Both the position numbers and the translations under genes were made by a program. The notes below the pieces were generated by a model. The model had not been told where the DNA came from and ran no database searches. It was given only the letters and a program-made list of their open reading frames with translations. A stretch of DNA of 64,000 bases from Verrucomicrobiales bacterium (lineage in GTDB: Bacteria; Verrucomicrobiota; Verrucomicrobiia; Limisphaerales; CAIMTB01): assembly GCA_016795425.1 (NCBI GenBank), contig JAEUHG010000024.1, positions 1-64,000 of the forward strand, written 5' to 3'. Below are positions 10,999-19,752 of the stretch, piece by piece (position 1 is the stretch's first letter; each line of letters starts with the position of its first letter).

Positions 10999-11579
10999 CA
11001 GCCAGTGTAATTGACCGCGAAACGCTTGTGGACAAACCCGTCACCTACAGCGAGGCCGAACGCGCCGAACGCCGCTTCCTGGGCCTCCCAGCCTTCGAAC
11101 CGTCGCCGGTCGGCTTGCTGAAACCGCCGGCCTCCGCCCATCCGTCAGTCTCCAAGAAGGCCATCTGCGCGCCGCGTGTCCTGAATGAGGCGCCCGACTA
11201 CGGCAGCGCCTTCAGCCGCGGCCTGCGCATCGACCTTCCCGGCGGTGTCACTCATCTGCTCATCAGCGGGACCGCCAGCGTCGGAGAGGACGGACAGACC
11301 CTGTACCCCGGCGATTTCCGCGCCCAGCTGTGGCGCACCTATCGCAATATCACCAACCTGCTCACCGCCGAAGGCGCCACCTGGAACGACATCGTTCGCA
11401 CCACCTGCTACCTCCGCGACATCGAACGCGACTACGCGGAGTTCAACAACGTGCGCAACGAATTCTTCGCCGCCCTCGGACTGAATCCGCTGCCCGCCAG
11501 CACCGCCATCCAGGCCCGCATCTGTCGTAGCGATCTCCTCGTCGAAATCGAAGCCATTGCCATCCTGCTCCGAACCTAA
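10995..11579 (+). CDS. Rid-family (YjgF/YER057c) protein with N-terminal extension
   Basis: 194 residues from the ATG that overlaps the preceding stop. The C-terminal 125 residues carry the Rid fold: LLISGTASVGEDGQTLYPGDF, the helix with ITNLLTAEGATWNDIVRTTCY, and the terminal ICRSDLLVEIEAIAI, where the Arg corresponds to the carboxylate-binding Arg of RidA. Rid proteins hydrolyse reactive enamine/imine intermediates. This one is longer than the usual 125-150 residues by an N-terminal extension of about 65 residues with no signal peptide. Being coupled to genes for exported redox proteins is unusual and suggests that the pathway yields an imine or other labile product in the cytoplasm. Confidence 0.85.
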   Translation: MTASVIDRETLVDKPVTYSEAERAERRFLGLPAFEPSPVGLLKPPASAHPSVSKKAICAPRVLNEAPDYGSAFSRGLRIDLPGGVTHLLISGTASVGEDGQTLYPGDFRAQLWRTYRNITNLLTAEGATWNDIVRTTCYLRDIERDYAEFNNVRNEFFAALGLNPLPASTAIQARICRSDLLVEIEAIAILLRT

Positions 11580-11730
11580 TCTCACCCCGCCTTCGGTCTG
11601 CCCAGCGGGAGCCAAGGGTCGGTTCTCTCAACGACGCGTTGCGGCGAGTGGACCCTCTCCAGAGGCTCACGGTCAGACGCCACGCAGCACCGATCCATCA
11701 CCGCCGGAAAACTCACCTCCCTCCACGCGT

Positions 11731-13122
11731 ATGATCCGCCTCCTTTCCCGCTGTCTCCTTCTGGCGGCCTCTTCCTTCACCCTCCTCGGGGCCTCCTACG
11801 AACGAAAGGAATCCCCCACCCCGCGGACGACGGAGGCTCCCGCGGTCACCTTGCCGGCCGCCGACGCCGAACGTGATACCGGCGCGCCGCCACCGGTCAG
11901 TTCCTATCCCTACTATGCCAACACCCCGGATGAGCTCATCCCCTTCCGAGGTGTTGAACCCTATTTCCGCTACTGGAAACAGCGCCTTCCGTTTCGTGGG
12001 CCCGGCCCCGACTTTCCCGACCCACCGAATCTGAAGACCCTCCGCATCGGTTTGCTTAGTCCCAACCGGCTCGGGCCCGAAGGCCCTCGCGGTGAACGCA
12101 CCAAGCAGGGTGTCCTCCTGGCTTTCGAGGAGGAGGAAGCTGGGCGTCGTCCGGATCAACTCCCCTTCGAGATCGTCTACAAGGAGGATTCCCCGCAATG
12201 GGGCAGCGCCGCGAATATCGCGGTGGAATTCAAAGACGACGAGGTTCTCGGGTTTCTCGGCACGATCGACGGTGACGCCACGCACGTGGCCCTGCGAGTC
12301 GCCCTCAAAATCGAAACCTACATGATCAACACGTCGGATCCCGATCCGACACTCACCGAGACGCAGATCCCGTGGTTGACCCGCATCTTTCCCGATGACC
12401 GCCAGCAATGCTTTCGCCTCGCCCTCCTGGCTGTGAAAGAGAGGGGATGCAAGCGCATCGCCATTCTTCGCGAAAACAGCCGTCCGGGTCGCGTCGGAGT
12501 CATGCACTTCGCCCATTACATCCGCCGTCTCGGGGTTCCGGCCGCGCAGCATCTCAACTTCAAACCGGGCGACACCAACCTCTCCGTCCAAATCGAGGCC
12601 ATCCGCGCCTCGAATGCCGATGCCGTGCTCTTCTACGGACAGCCTGAAGACGTTGGACGTTGCGCCAGCCAGCTCCGCGCCGCCGGGGTCCAGGCCCAGT
12701 TCTTCGGCTTCGACCGTCTCAAGGAGGAGGGGTTCCTGAAGAACGCAGGCGCCGCCGCCGAGGGCATGACCATCACCTACTTCTTCAACCCGGACCGGAC
12801 CGACAAACCATGGGTCGATTTTGTCGGACGTTTCGAGAAGCGATTCGGCCGGCGGCCCGATATTTATGCCGCCTATGGCTACGATGGCGCCCGCTTGATG
12901 ATCGAGGCAGTTCGCGCGGTCGGTCCCAACCGTTATCGCATTCGGAATCACCTCGGGGCGCTCGAGGAATGGAACGGCGTGACGGGCCACATGATCTTCG
13001 ATGGTCGCTGGGACAACATCGTCCCCATCTCCATCGCCCATCATCGGTCCGGGCATTGGGAATTCGACGCGCCACCCGAATTGAAGCGCAGCGACCAGCA
13101 CGCCAGCGCGGGTTCGCCGTGA
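11731..13122 (+). CDS. LivJ-like periplasmic binding protein 1 (Peripla_BP_6 type)
   Basis: 463 residues from the ATG at 11731, with a signal sequence (LLSRCLLLAASSFTLLGAS) and a Pro/Thr-rich spacer to about residue 60. The body is a type I periplasmic-binding fold: LRIGLLSPNRLGPEG, ERTKQGVLLAFEEEEAG, VLGFLGTIDGDATHVALRVA, ADAVLFYGQPEDVGRCASQL, and a C-terminal lobe with RFGRRPDIYAAYGYDGARL. It has the length and order of branched-chain-amino-acid-type binding proteins, but no permease or ATPase gene is near. It follows the Rid gene by 151 bases and overlaps the second binding protein. It may act as a ligand sensor or carrier for the upstream redox proteins. Confidence 0.85.
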   Translation: MIRLLSRCLLLAASSFTLLGASYERKESPTPRTTEAPAVTLPAADAERDTGAPPPVSSYPYYANTPDELIPFRGVEPYFRYWKQRLPFRGPGPDFPDPPNLKTLRIGLLSPNRLGPEGPRGERTKQGVLLAFEEEEAGRRPDQLPFEIVYKEDSPQWGSAANIAVEFKDDEVLGFLGTIDGDATHVALRVALKIETYMINTSDPDPTLTETQIPWLTRIFPDDRQQCFRLALLAVKERGCKRIAILRENSRPGRVGVMHFAHYIRRLGVPAAQHLNFKPGDTNLSVQIEAIRASNADAVLFYGQPEDVGRCASQLRAAGVQAQFFGFDRLKEEGFLKNAGAAAEGMTITYFFNPDRTDKPWVDFVGRFEKRFGRRPDIYAAYGYDGARLMIEAVRAVGPNRYRIRNHLGALEEWNGVTGHMIFDGRWDNIVPISIAHHRSGHWEFDAPPELKRSDQHASAGSP

Positions 13123-14234
13123 GCTTGCTCGCCCCTGTCGCCTCCGCCCGGTCGCGGCGGCTCGCCCTTGTGGCGGCGTTCGCCGGCCTGTTTCTCACCC
13201 GATCGGTCGCGCCCGCTGCGTCACCCATCCCTGTTGTGGGTTTGGTGGTTTCCACCAACGAACCCGGCCACTTGGCCATCCGCCAAGCCGCTCAACTCGA
13301 ATCCCAACGACGCCAAAGCCTCGGTTTTCCGCCCATCCGACTGGTGATCCGAAGTGGTGACGGACAATGGGGCAGCGCCGCGGATGATGCGGTACGCATG
13401 GTGTTCGATGACGCCGTGTCCCTTGTCATCGCGCCTCCGGGTGGCTCCTTCACCCATCTATTGCTGCAGGTTGCCGGCCGCACCCAGATCCCCGTGATCT
13501 CACTCAACGCCGATGCTTCCGCCTCCGGCGCCGGCATTCCCTGGATGCTTCGGCTGGTTCCCTCCAACTTCGATCAGGCGCGCCGTCTGCTCCCACTGGC
13601 AGCGCGATGGACCTTGGTGGTGCCGCCGGAACGCGACGGCCGGGAAATCGCCAAGGACCTCGGTGAAGCGGCCCGGGCGCTTGGACTCACTCCGTCGCGT
13701 GTCGTGGTCGCCGCGATCGACCACGCCGATGCCCAACAGGCCGAGACCCTCGCTTTGCATCCGGACGGTATCCTTCTTTGGCTCCCCCCCCAGACCGCAG
13801 GACAATGGGCGAAGGCCATGAGGAACCGCGGCTTTCGCGGACGTCTCGCCGGTCCCTGTACCCTGCGAGCAGCCGCCTTTGTCGAGGCCGCCGGGCGGGC
13901 GGCCGAAGGATTCAGGATCGTCCGCCTGGAGGCGATGGCCACTCCCTCGGCGGCGGCGCAGTCTTTTGCCCGGGACTACCACCGGGACTTCGGAACCTCC
14001 CCCGATGAACTCGCCTATTTCGGGGCCGATGCGATCGGCCTCGCCGCTGCATGGCTCGCCGGTTCAAAAGTCGCAACGCCGCGCAACCTGGGCCTCGGCA
14101 TCACCGGTCCTTGGCAGTTCTCCAACGCCGGCGACCGTATCGCAGCACTGACGATGGCGGAATTCCGCAATGGACAGTGGGATCGCTGCGACGATTCGCC
14201 GCCACCCAGCGACAACGCCCAGTCCGGGCGGTAA
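13119..14234 (+). CDS. LivJ-like periplasmic binding protein 2
   Basis: 371 residues from a GTG start that overlaps the previous stop (GTGA). A signal peptide (RRLALVAAFAGLFLTRSVAPA) precedes a type I binding fold: IPVVGLVVSTNEPGHLAIRQ, VFDDAVSLVIAPPGGSFTHLL, TQIPVISLNADASASGAGIPW, WTLVVPPERDGREIAKDLG, and ELAYFGADAIGLAAAWLAGS. It is a divergent paralogue of the preceding protein: both contain a DxQWGSAA segment and an IPWxxRxxP segment. Tandem binding proteins without transport genes fit a two-component ligand-binding or sensing role. A start further upstream is open in frame but lacks a signal peptide. Confidence 0.8.
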   Translation: MSLLAPVASARSRRLALVAAFAGLFLTRSVAPAASPIPVVGLVVSTNEPGHLAIRQAAQLESQRRQSLGFPPIRLVIRSGDGQWGSAADDAVRMVFDDAVSLVIAPPGGSFTHLLLQVAGRTQIPVISLNADASASGAGIPWMLRLVPSNFDQARRLLPLAARWTLVVPPERDGREIAKDLGEAARALGLTPSRVVVAAIDHADAQQAETLALHPDGILLWLPPQTAGQWAKAMRNRGFRGRLAGPCTLRAAAFVEAAGRAAEGFRIVRLEAMATPSAAAQSFARDYHRDFGTSPDELAYFGADAIGLAAAWLAGSKVATPRNLGLGITGPWQFSNAGDRIAALTMAEFRNGQWDRCDDSPPPSDNAQSGR

Positions 14235-14302
14235 TCGCGGGAGCACGGTCCTTCAACGCCTCTCCGTGAAGGGCCTGTCCGTCCGTGCCGAAGCCGGCAC
14301 CC

Positions 14303-16936
14303 TCATCCCAGATGTCGGCTCACGATTTCCTGGGCCTCGGCAAAGGTCATGCCTTGCGGCAGACTCAGATAGATGGAGAGGTAGGTTTCCCCCTGTGCCG
14401 CGAAGGCCACCAAGCCGAAGATGTTCCCGCGCAGGTATCGGAAGACGCGGTAGGTCAACGAATACACCACACCCGCATCGCCGGGCGCGGTGTCGCAGCG
14501 AAGCCGGTACAACCCGGGACGCCATTCCTGCAACGTCGATCGGACCTCCACCCGCGGTAGCGTCGCCTCGTCCGAGTCGGCAATATGCCGTCGTTCCCGG
14601 ATCGCCGCCTCGATTCGTTCGGTCACCTCCATTCCCAAAGGCGGCCCGCCCGGAGCCACGTGAAAGAAATCGAGCACCAACCCCTGGTGCATCGCCGAGA
14701 AGAGATGGGCCTGCCGCACCTGGATATGTTCGCGCCATAGCGCGCCACAGATGCACGCCGCCAATCCTCGAAAATCCCGGGATGCCACTCCGAGAATGAT
14801 CGACGTTCCATCGCGCACGACGCTGACCTTTGGACCTGCCTCCTCGCCGCCCGCTTCGGTCAATCGAACCAGGTGAGAACCGAATCGATTGGCATACGTC
14901 CGATACCGGCCTTCGAAGAAGTCGGCGCCGAAATCCTTGAGGATGGCCAACTCCTCGGGTGCGTACCCCGCCCGCTCCAACGAACTGGCGATGTCCAGTC
15001 CCTTCCCAAAGCGCGCCATCGCCTTGGTGTACAGCTCGCGGATGTTGAACCAGCGCGTGGGTTCCGCCGCCTCCCCCTGCCACTCCCCGCGGTCGGCGCA
15101 GGTAAACACAAACAGCGAGCGCACCCACCCTTCGTCGTGCCGGCACAAAGCATCGAAGCGCTCCACCTGCAGGGGATCGTTGATGCCGTGCTCGGTGCTT
15201 TCCTTGAAGGCGCGCCGATTTGCCACCAGGAACTCGGCCAGCCGGATCGTTTCCGGAGTGAATCCCGCCAGGCGCTGGTACGGCTCGTAATAGTCCTCGA
15301 GCGGTATCTCCGACATGCCCGTGCACAACCGCTCTCGCCACGGCAGGGCCGCGTCGCTGAGCGCCACCACATCGTCCTCCGTGACCGGAAGGCGTTTGGT
15401 CTTGAGCGCCAGTTTCACGGCGGCCAATTGGTCGGAGTCGAGCAACGCCGCCTCGATCGCCACCGATACCGCGCCACCGTTATCCAGGGAACTCGAACCC
15501 GCCGATACTGCGCCACCCAGTTTCTCCTGCCCTTCCCGAACCCGTTCTTCCAGGTAGGCCAACTTTCGTCGTTCCAACGCTCCGCGGAGTTCCTTCCGCT
15601 CCGTCAGCACGCGGCTATCGCAGGAAGCCTCGAACCGCGCGTAGCCAGGAAACAAGCGTTCCTGCGCCCCGTCGAATTGCGACAGGAACACAAACGACTC
15701 CGCCAGACTGCCACGCGTCTCGTAGAACAAGGCGGAAACCTCCGGCACCAGCACCAACCAATCTCCGGCATTGCGGAAGGTTGTTTGGAGTTCCGCCGCA
15801 TCAATCGGCACTCCATACCGCTGGGATGCCAGCAGCAGGGATAACGCGGCCCGGCTCTTTTCCTGCGGGGTTCGCAGCGGAACCGTCGATTGATGATACA
15901 AGCCGCCCACGCCATAGATGACGCGGCTTCCCGGACTGACTTCCCGCCCGTTCTTCAATTCCCGTTCAATGACGCCCTTGGTGAACTGCGCCACGCGCCG
16001 TCGCGCCGCCAGCAACCGCGCCCTCACTTCGATCCCGACATCGAACCGCCGCCGCTCGTCAGCACCCGCTGGCAATAGATCGTCAAAGGCCGTGAAATCG
16101 TCGAACCGCATCAGGTCCTGCTCATGGCTGCCATCGGCCGCCCCGTGCATCGTCGGTCCCCGTCGCGAATGCACCAACGCCCGCAGTCGCATTAGAAAAT
16201 CGTACGCCGCCAAATCCCGGGAATCCTCCAAGAGCGGATATACCTCATGGCTGTGAATGAACCGCGCCCCCGCCAGCGTCCAGATCCCCGCCAAAAACAC
16301 CCGCAAGCCTTCGTTCTTGATATCAAACCGGTCCACCCGTTCGAACTCCCCCGCCGCCTGCGCCAGGTGATCCCGCCAAAACCCGCGCACATGAAGAAAA
16401 TGTTCAAAAGGATCAAACGTCGCCCGGACTCGTTCCCGGAATTGACCCGACAATCCGTCCGGATCGAACACCGGCCGCATATCGAGAAACGAGTTCAATT
16501 GTTTGCCGGTGAGGCGAGGCGCCTCGTCCAAATTGAAGGGCAAGGGCTGAAAACCGAAACCATACCGATCCTCGAATTGCGTCGAGTGCAACACCTGCCG
16601 CTGCAATTCGAGCAGGAATGAGTTTCCTTCCAAGGTGTCATCGAACAGAAAGGCGAAATCGAGGTCGGAGTAGGGCGCCAATTCGGCCCGTCCCGTGCCT
16701 CCCAGGGCCACCACTGCAAACGGCCTCCGGTACCCGACCACCTGCCTCTGCTCCGACGCCCAATGCCGCACCAGTTCGGTGTAAATCGCAGTCCGCGCGC
16801 TGGCCAGCGCCCGGCCGTTGCCCAACTCGGGCTGCCGAATCGCCGCATCATTCTCGGCGATCAATTGCCGAAAGGCCGACAGCGGTCCCAGCCGTCGAAT
16901 GATCTGCCGCACCCGCGTCTCGATCTGAAATGTCAT
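14303..16936 (-). CDS. glnD: GlnD-family nucleotidyltransferase with apparently degenerate HD domain
   Basis: 877 residues from the ATG at 16936, preceded by GGAGGG. Residues about 70-110 carry the nucleotidyltransferase signature ALGGTGRAELAPYSDLDFAF, and the central helical region and two C-terminal ACT-like domains (VSVVRDGTSIILGVASRDFRG; YRLRCDTAPGDAGVVYSLTYRVF) follow in GlnD order. In known GlnD the central HD domain contains H..T..H and LFHDIAK-type motifs for uridylyl removal. Here the matching stretches read RFEASCDSRVLTERKELRG and IEAALLDSDQLAAVK, with no HD pair. It may therefore add but not remove the nucleotide, or have another substrate. It sits 13 bases after a Gfo/Idh/MocA gene. 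GlnB and GlnK are not in the window, so the PII partner is unproven. Confidence 0.78.
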   Translation of the reverse strand: MTFQIETRVRQIIRRLGPLSAFRQLIAENDAAIRQPELGNGRALASARTAIYTELVRHWASEQRQVVGYRRPFAVVALGGTGRAELAPYSDLDFAFLFDDTLEGNSFLLELQRQVLHSTQFEDRYGFGFQPLPFNLDEAPRLTGKQLNSFLDMRPVFDPDGLSGQFRERVRATFDPFEHFLHVRGFWRDHLAQAAGEFERVDRFDIKNEGLRVFLAGIWTLAGARFIHSHEVYPLLEDSRDLAAYDFLMRLRALVHSRRGPTMHGAADGSHEQDLMRFDDFTAFDDLLPAGADERRRFDVGIEVRARLLAARRRVAQFTKGVIERELKNGREVSPGSRVIYGVGGLYHQSTVPLRTPQEKSRAALSLLLASQRYGVPIDAAELQTTFRNAGDWLVLVPEVSALFYETRGSLAESFVFLSQFDGAQERLFPGYARFEASCDSRVLTERKELRGALERRKLAYLEERVREGQEKLGGAVSAGSSSLDNGGAVSVAIEAALLDSDQLAAVKLALKTKRLPVTEDDVVALSDAALPWRERLCTGMSEIPLEDYYEPYQRLAGFTPETIRLAEFLVANRRAFKESTEHGINDPLQVERFDALCRHDEGWVRSLFVFTCADRGEWQGEAAEPTRWFNIRELYTKAMARFGKGLDIASSLERAGYAPEELAILKDFGADFFEGRYRTYANRFGSHLVRLTEAGGEEAGPKVSVVRDGTSIILGVASRDFRGLAACICGALWREHIQVRQAHLFSAMHQGLVLDFFHVAPGGPPLGMEVTERIEAAIRERRHIADSDEATLPRVEVRSTLQEWRPGLYRLRCDTAPGDAGVVYSLTYRVFRYLRGNIFGLVAFAAQGETYLSIYLSLPQGMTFAEAQEIVSRHLG

Positions 16937-16949
16937 GATTGGCCCTCCC

Positions 16950-18302
16950 TCAGATTTCCACCCATTTGCCCGGCACCGGCACCGGGTACCGGCCCTGCCC
17001 ATCCTCGCGCACGGGCGGATCACTCTCGAAGGTCATCTGCTCGAGGCCGGGACAAAACTGGAAGTTCGACGCCATCGCCTCGTCCCAGGTGATCACCCGC
17101 CCCATGTGCACCGCGGCGCGACCCATGATGTCCGCCAGATTGGAGAGGGCCGCCCGCTTCGCTTCGTTGTGCGGCAGGTCCAGTCGAATCGCCCGGAGAA
17201 ACGCATTCCACTCCGCCTGCCAGGGCGTCTCCGTCTCCGGTGGCGCCTGCCATTCCACGTTCTTTGGAGCGATCACCTGGTTCTTATAGGTTCGCACCGT
17301 TCCGGCACGGATGTTGCCAGAGAACTGCGCCGCCCGCCGGGTGCCATGGATGTAGGTCGCGAATTCGTCGTGGCAATTGGCCAGGTACCGAACCACGTCA
17401 TACGCCTTGGTGCCGTCCGCAAAGGTCCATTCGATCGAGAATGAATCCAGGTTCTGGCTGCAATCCGTGCTGTCCACCGCCCGACCACCGATGCCATGGG
17501 CCGACACCGGCCACGCATCCTTGATCCAGCAGATCTCGTCGATCTGATGAATGTCCATCTCGGCGAACAAACCGCCTGAAACCCAAAGGAAGCTGGTGAA
17601 GTTCCTCAGTTGCCACGCCAGTTCCTTTTGCTCGACCGGACGTCGACCCAGCGGTCCGACGGGCTGCATCCGGCAGGCGCGGATCATCTGAATCTCGCCC
17701 AGCTCCCCTTCCCGCATCCGGCGAATCAATTCCTGCCGATTCCGCGAATGTCGGCACATCAATCCCGCCGCGATCTTCAGGTTCTTGCGCTCCGCTTCCT
17801 CCCCCGCCGCAATGATCCGCCGCACCCCGGGCGGGTCGCAGGCGAATGATTTCTCCATGAACACATGCACACCCTTTGCCACCGCATACTCCAACTGCGC
17901 CGGACGGAATGCCGCGTAGCCGGTCAGCAACGCGATGTCCCCCGGTCGCAAGGTGTCGATCGCCTTCCGATATGCGTCGAACCCGATGAACCGACGGTCA
18001 TACGGAACCTCGACCCGGTCCGGATACTTGTCGCTCAGCGTCCGCCACGCCCCTTGAAGCCGGTGTTCGAAGAGGTCCGCCATGGTGAAGAGTCGCAACG
18101 GCCCATGTGGCGAATCGAACGCGTCCACGATCGCCCCGCTGCCCCGGCCGCCGCAGCCGATCAACGCCAGATTGAGCGTGTGGTTCTCGGCCGCATGCAC
18201 GTGAGGCAAGGTTGTTCCCGCCAGGGCTGAGACGGCTCCCATTCGACCCGTCTGCTGCAGGAACTGGCGACGCGAGGTTCCGTTTGGAAGGGGCTTGCGC
18301 AT
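16950..18302 (-). CDS. Tat-exported Gfo/Idh/MocA oxidoreductase
   Basis: 450 residues. The N-terminus has a twin-arginine signal (TSRRQFLQQTGRMGAVSA) and is followed by the Rossmann start LALIGCGGRGSGAIVDAF. The NAD(P)-dependent sugar dehydrogenase family signature appears as MEKSFACDPPG where EKP is usual, and the C-terminal substrate domain carries GGLFAEMDIHQIDEICWI, typical of the large verrucomicrobial/planctomycete branch. These enzymes act on sugars and inositols, often with tightly bound cofactor and in the periplasm when Tat-exported. It lies between the URO-D-like and GlnD-like genes on the same strand, separated from the former by two hairpins. Confidence 0.9.
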   Translation of the reverse strand: MRKPLPNGTSRRQFLQQTGRMGAVSALAGTTLPHVHAAENHTLNLALIGCGGRGSGAIVDAFDSPHGPLRLFTMADLFEHRLQGAWRTLSDKYPDRVEVPYDRRFIGFDAYRKAIDTLRPGDIALLTGYAAFRPAQLEYAVAKGVHVFMEKSFACDPPGVRRIIAAGEEAERKNLKIAAGLMCRHSRNRQELIRRMREGELGEIQMIRACRMQPVGPLGRRPVEQKELAWQLRNFTSFLWVSGGLFAEMDIHQIDEICWIKDAWPVSAHGIGGRAVDSTDCSQNLDSFSIEWTFADGTKAYDVVRYLANCHDEFATYIHGTRRAAQFSGNIRAGTVRTYKNQVIAPKNVEWQAPPETETPWQAEWNAFLRAIRLDLPHNEAKRAALSNLADIMGRAAVHMGRVITWDEAMASNFQFCPGLEQMTFESDPPVREDGQGRYPVPVPGKWVEI

Positions 18303-18375
18303 CGACTCGATCCTCGCGATGCCGGCCGGACGCTGTCAATCGACCACCTCCTCCCGATGCTCTCCATCAGGCGGA

Positions 18376-18418
18376 GCCTGTCGCGCTGCGACAGGCCAGG
18401 CCCGCGTCCTGCGGGCCT
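18376..18418. repeat. Two adjacent GC-rich inverted repeats between genes
   Basis: The gap between the URO-D-like and Gfo/Idh/MocA genes holds two near-perfect hairpins. The first has a 9-base stem at 18376-18384 and 18388-18396 with loop GCT; the second has an 8-base stem at 18398-18405 and 18411-18418 with a 5-base loop. Neither is followed by a T-run on either strand. The core GTCGC-GCT-GCGAC of the first recurs at 37678-37688. They could be REP-like elements or transcript-stability structures. Confidence 0.55.
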
Positions 18419-19486
18419 CTAGGTTCGTCGATAAAACGATCCGCCATACTCCAGCCCCGTTCGGAACATCTCACGAATGTTCTCGATCGGGATGCCATCG
18501 TGAAGCGAATGGTCGGAAGCCAGGATGTAGCCTCCGCCCGGAGCCGCGATGTCGATCGCCTCCCTCACCTCCGCCGCCACTTCCGCCGGGGTCCCATAGG
18601 GCAACGTGCGCGATGAATCGATGTTCCCTATGAGGCACAGTCGCCTTCCGTAACGTTCCTTCATCGCACGCAGATCCATCTTCGCCGTTCGTTGCATGGG
18701 ATGGATCGACCGAATCTTGGTCCCTGCCAGGTCCTCCAGAAACGCCGAGATACAGCCGCACGAGTGGAGCAAAACTGGAACCCCAAGCCGGGCCACTTCG
18801 TCCACCAGTTCGACAAAGGGCGGAAGGACATGGCGCCGGTACTGTTCCAACCGGAAGAACCCGCGATGACTGTCGCCCAGATCCTCGCTCACCCACATGC
18901 CCACACAACCGGCTGCCACCGACCGCTTCGCGGCTTCCATGAAAAACTCGTTGGAGAGACGAAAAACCTCAGTCAGAAGACCGGGATCGTCATGCAATGC
19001 GTAACAGATGTTCTCGTATCCCATCAGCAACCAGGCGGTCGTCAACGGACCTTGCACGCCGCCAAGCAACGCCAGGTCGCCGGTGTTCGCGCCGCGCGCA
19101 GCCACGATCTCGGCGTCTCGACCCGGCAACGTCGGGTCCGGCGGCACGTAGCCCTTCAAGTCCGCGCGTGTTCGGATCGGGTATTCGATGGGGGCGTCGA
19201 TCGGCCAGGATGCCGGGTCCTTCTGATACACCGTGCCCCATTCGTCCTGGTAGACTCGGTCTCTCAGAAACTTGGGCCGATACCCGCTGAAACCGCCAAA
19301 CGGCAACCACACCCCGTCGTGGTTCAACGCCAAGGCACAGGCCACCGCATCACGGCCGTTATAGTGTTCCGGCCGGCGTCCGATGAGCGCCTCATAGAGC
19401 GGCTGCTGGAACAGGAAATCGAACATGGGCACACGGTCCGGTTGCTGTAGGTCGAGCGCCGCCAGAAAACGTTCGCGCGGGGTCAT
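18419..19486 (-). CDS. Uroporphyrinogen-decarboxylase-family (MtaA/CmuA-like) protein
   Basis: 355 residues from the ATG at 19486, giving the family N-terminus MTPRERFLAALDLQQPDRVP. The URO-D/MtaA barrel is visible in YHGD-type helices and strands, including LGVPVLLHSCGCISAFLEDL, where His and Cys are the zinc ligands used by cobalamin methyltransferases of this family, and LCLIGNIDSSRTLPYGTPAEV near the end. The true haem-pathway HemE signature PxWxMRQAGR is absent, so it is one of the many methyltransferase-type or uncharacterised members frequent in this phylum. Cytoplasmic. Its downstream neighbour is a Gfo/Idh/MocA oxidoreductase, suggesting catabolism of a modified sugar or methylated compound, which is inference. 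Confidence 0.85.
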   Translation of the reverse strand: MTPRERFLAALDLQQPDRVPMFDFLFQQPLYEALIGRRPEHYNGRDAVACALALNHDGVWLPFGGFSGYRPKFLRDRVYQDEWGTVYQKDPASWPIDAPIEYPIRTRADLKGYVPPDPTLPGRDAEIVAARGANTGDLALLGGVQGPLTTAWLLMGYENICYALHDDPGLLTEVFRLSNEFFMEAAKRSVAAGCVGMWVSEDLGDSHRGFFRLEQYRRHVLPPFVELVDEVARLGVPVLLHSCGCISAFLEDLAGTKIRSIHPMQRTAKMDLRAMKERYGRRLCLIGNIDSSRTLPYGTPAEVAAEVREAIDIAAPGGGYILASDHSLHDGIPIENIREMFRTGLEYGGSFYRRT

Positions 19487-19752
19487 GAGGAGCCTTTCGC
19501 CAACGCGCCGGCGACGACGCCGGTCGGGTTGCGAGTCACTGTGGGTCGATGATTCTTCGGCGGCAACAGACCTGGGACCGGCCCGGCGCCTCATCCCACT
19601 TCGCTATCGCTTCCAACCGCCGCAACTGGTAGCTCCGCGTCGAGTCAACTTCGCGCATGCGATCCACCCGGACACCCCCCACATCGCGTTCCGCAGCGAC
19701 CCGGCGTTCCCCGGTGAACCGCCGCGCCCAAGGTTCGGACACCACCGGATCG

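Noticed and set aside
11713..13101. Minus-strand open frame of 462 residues
   Set aside because: It is antisense to the first binding-protein gene, which has a signal peptide and a clear fold.
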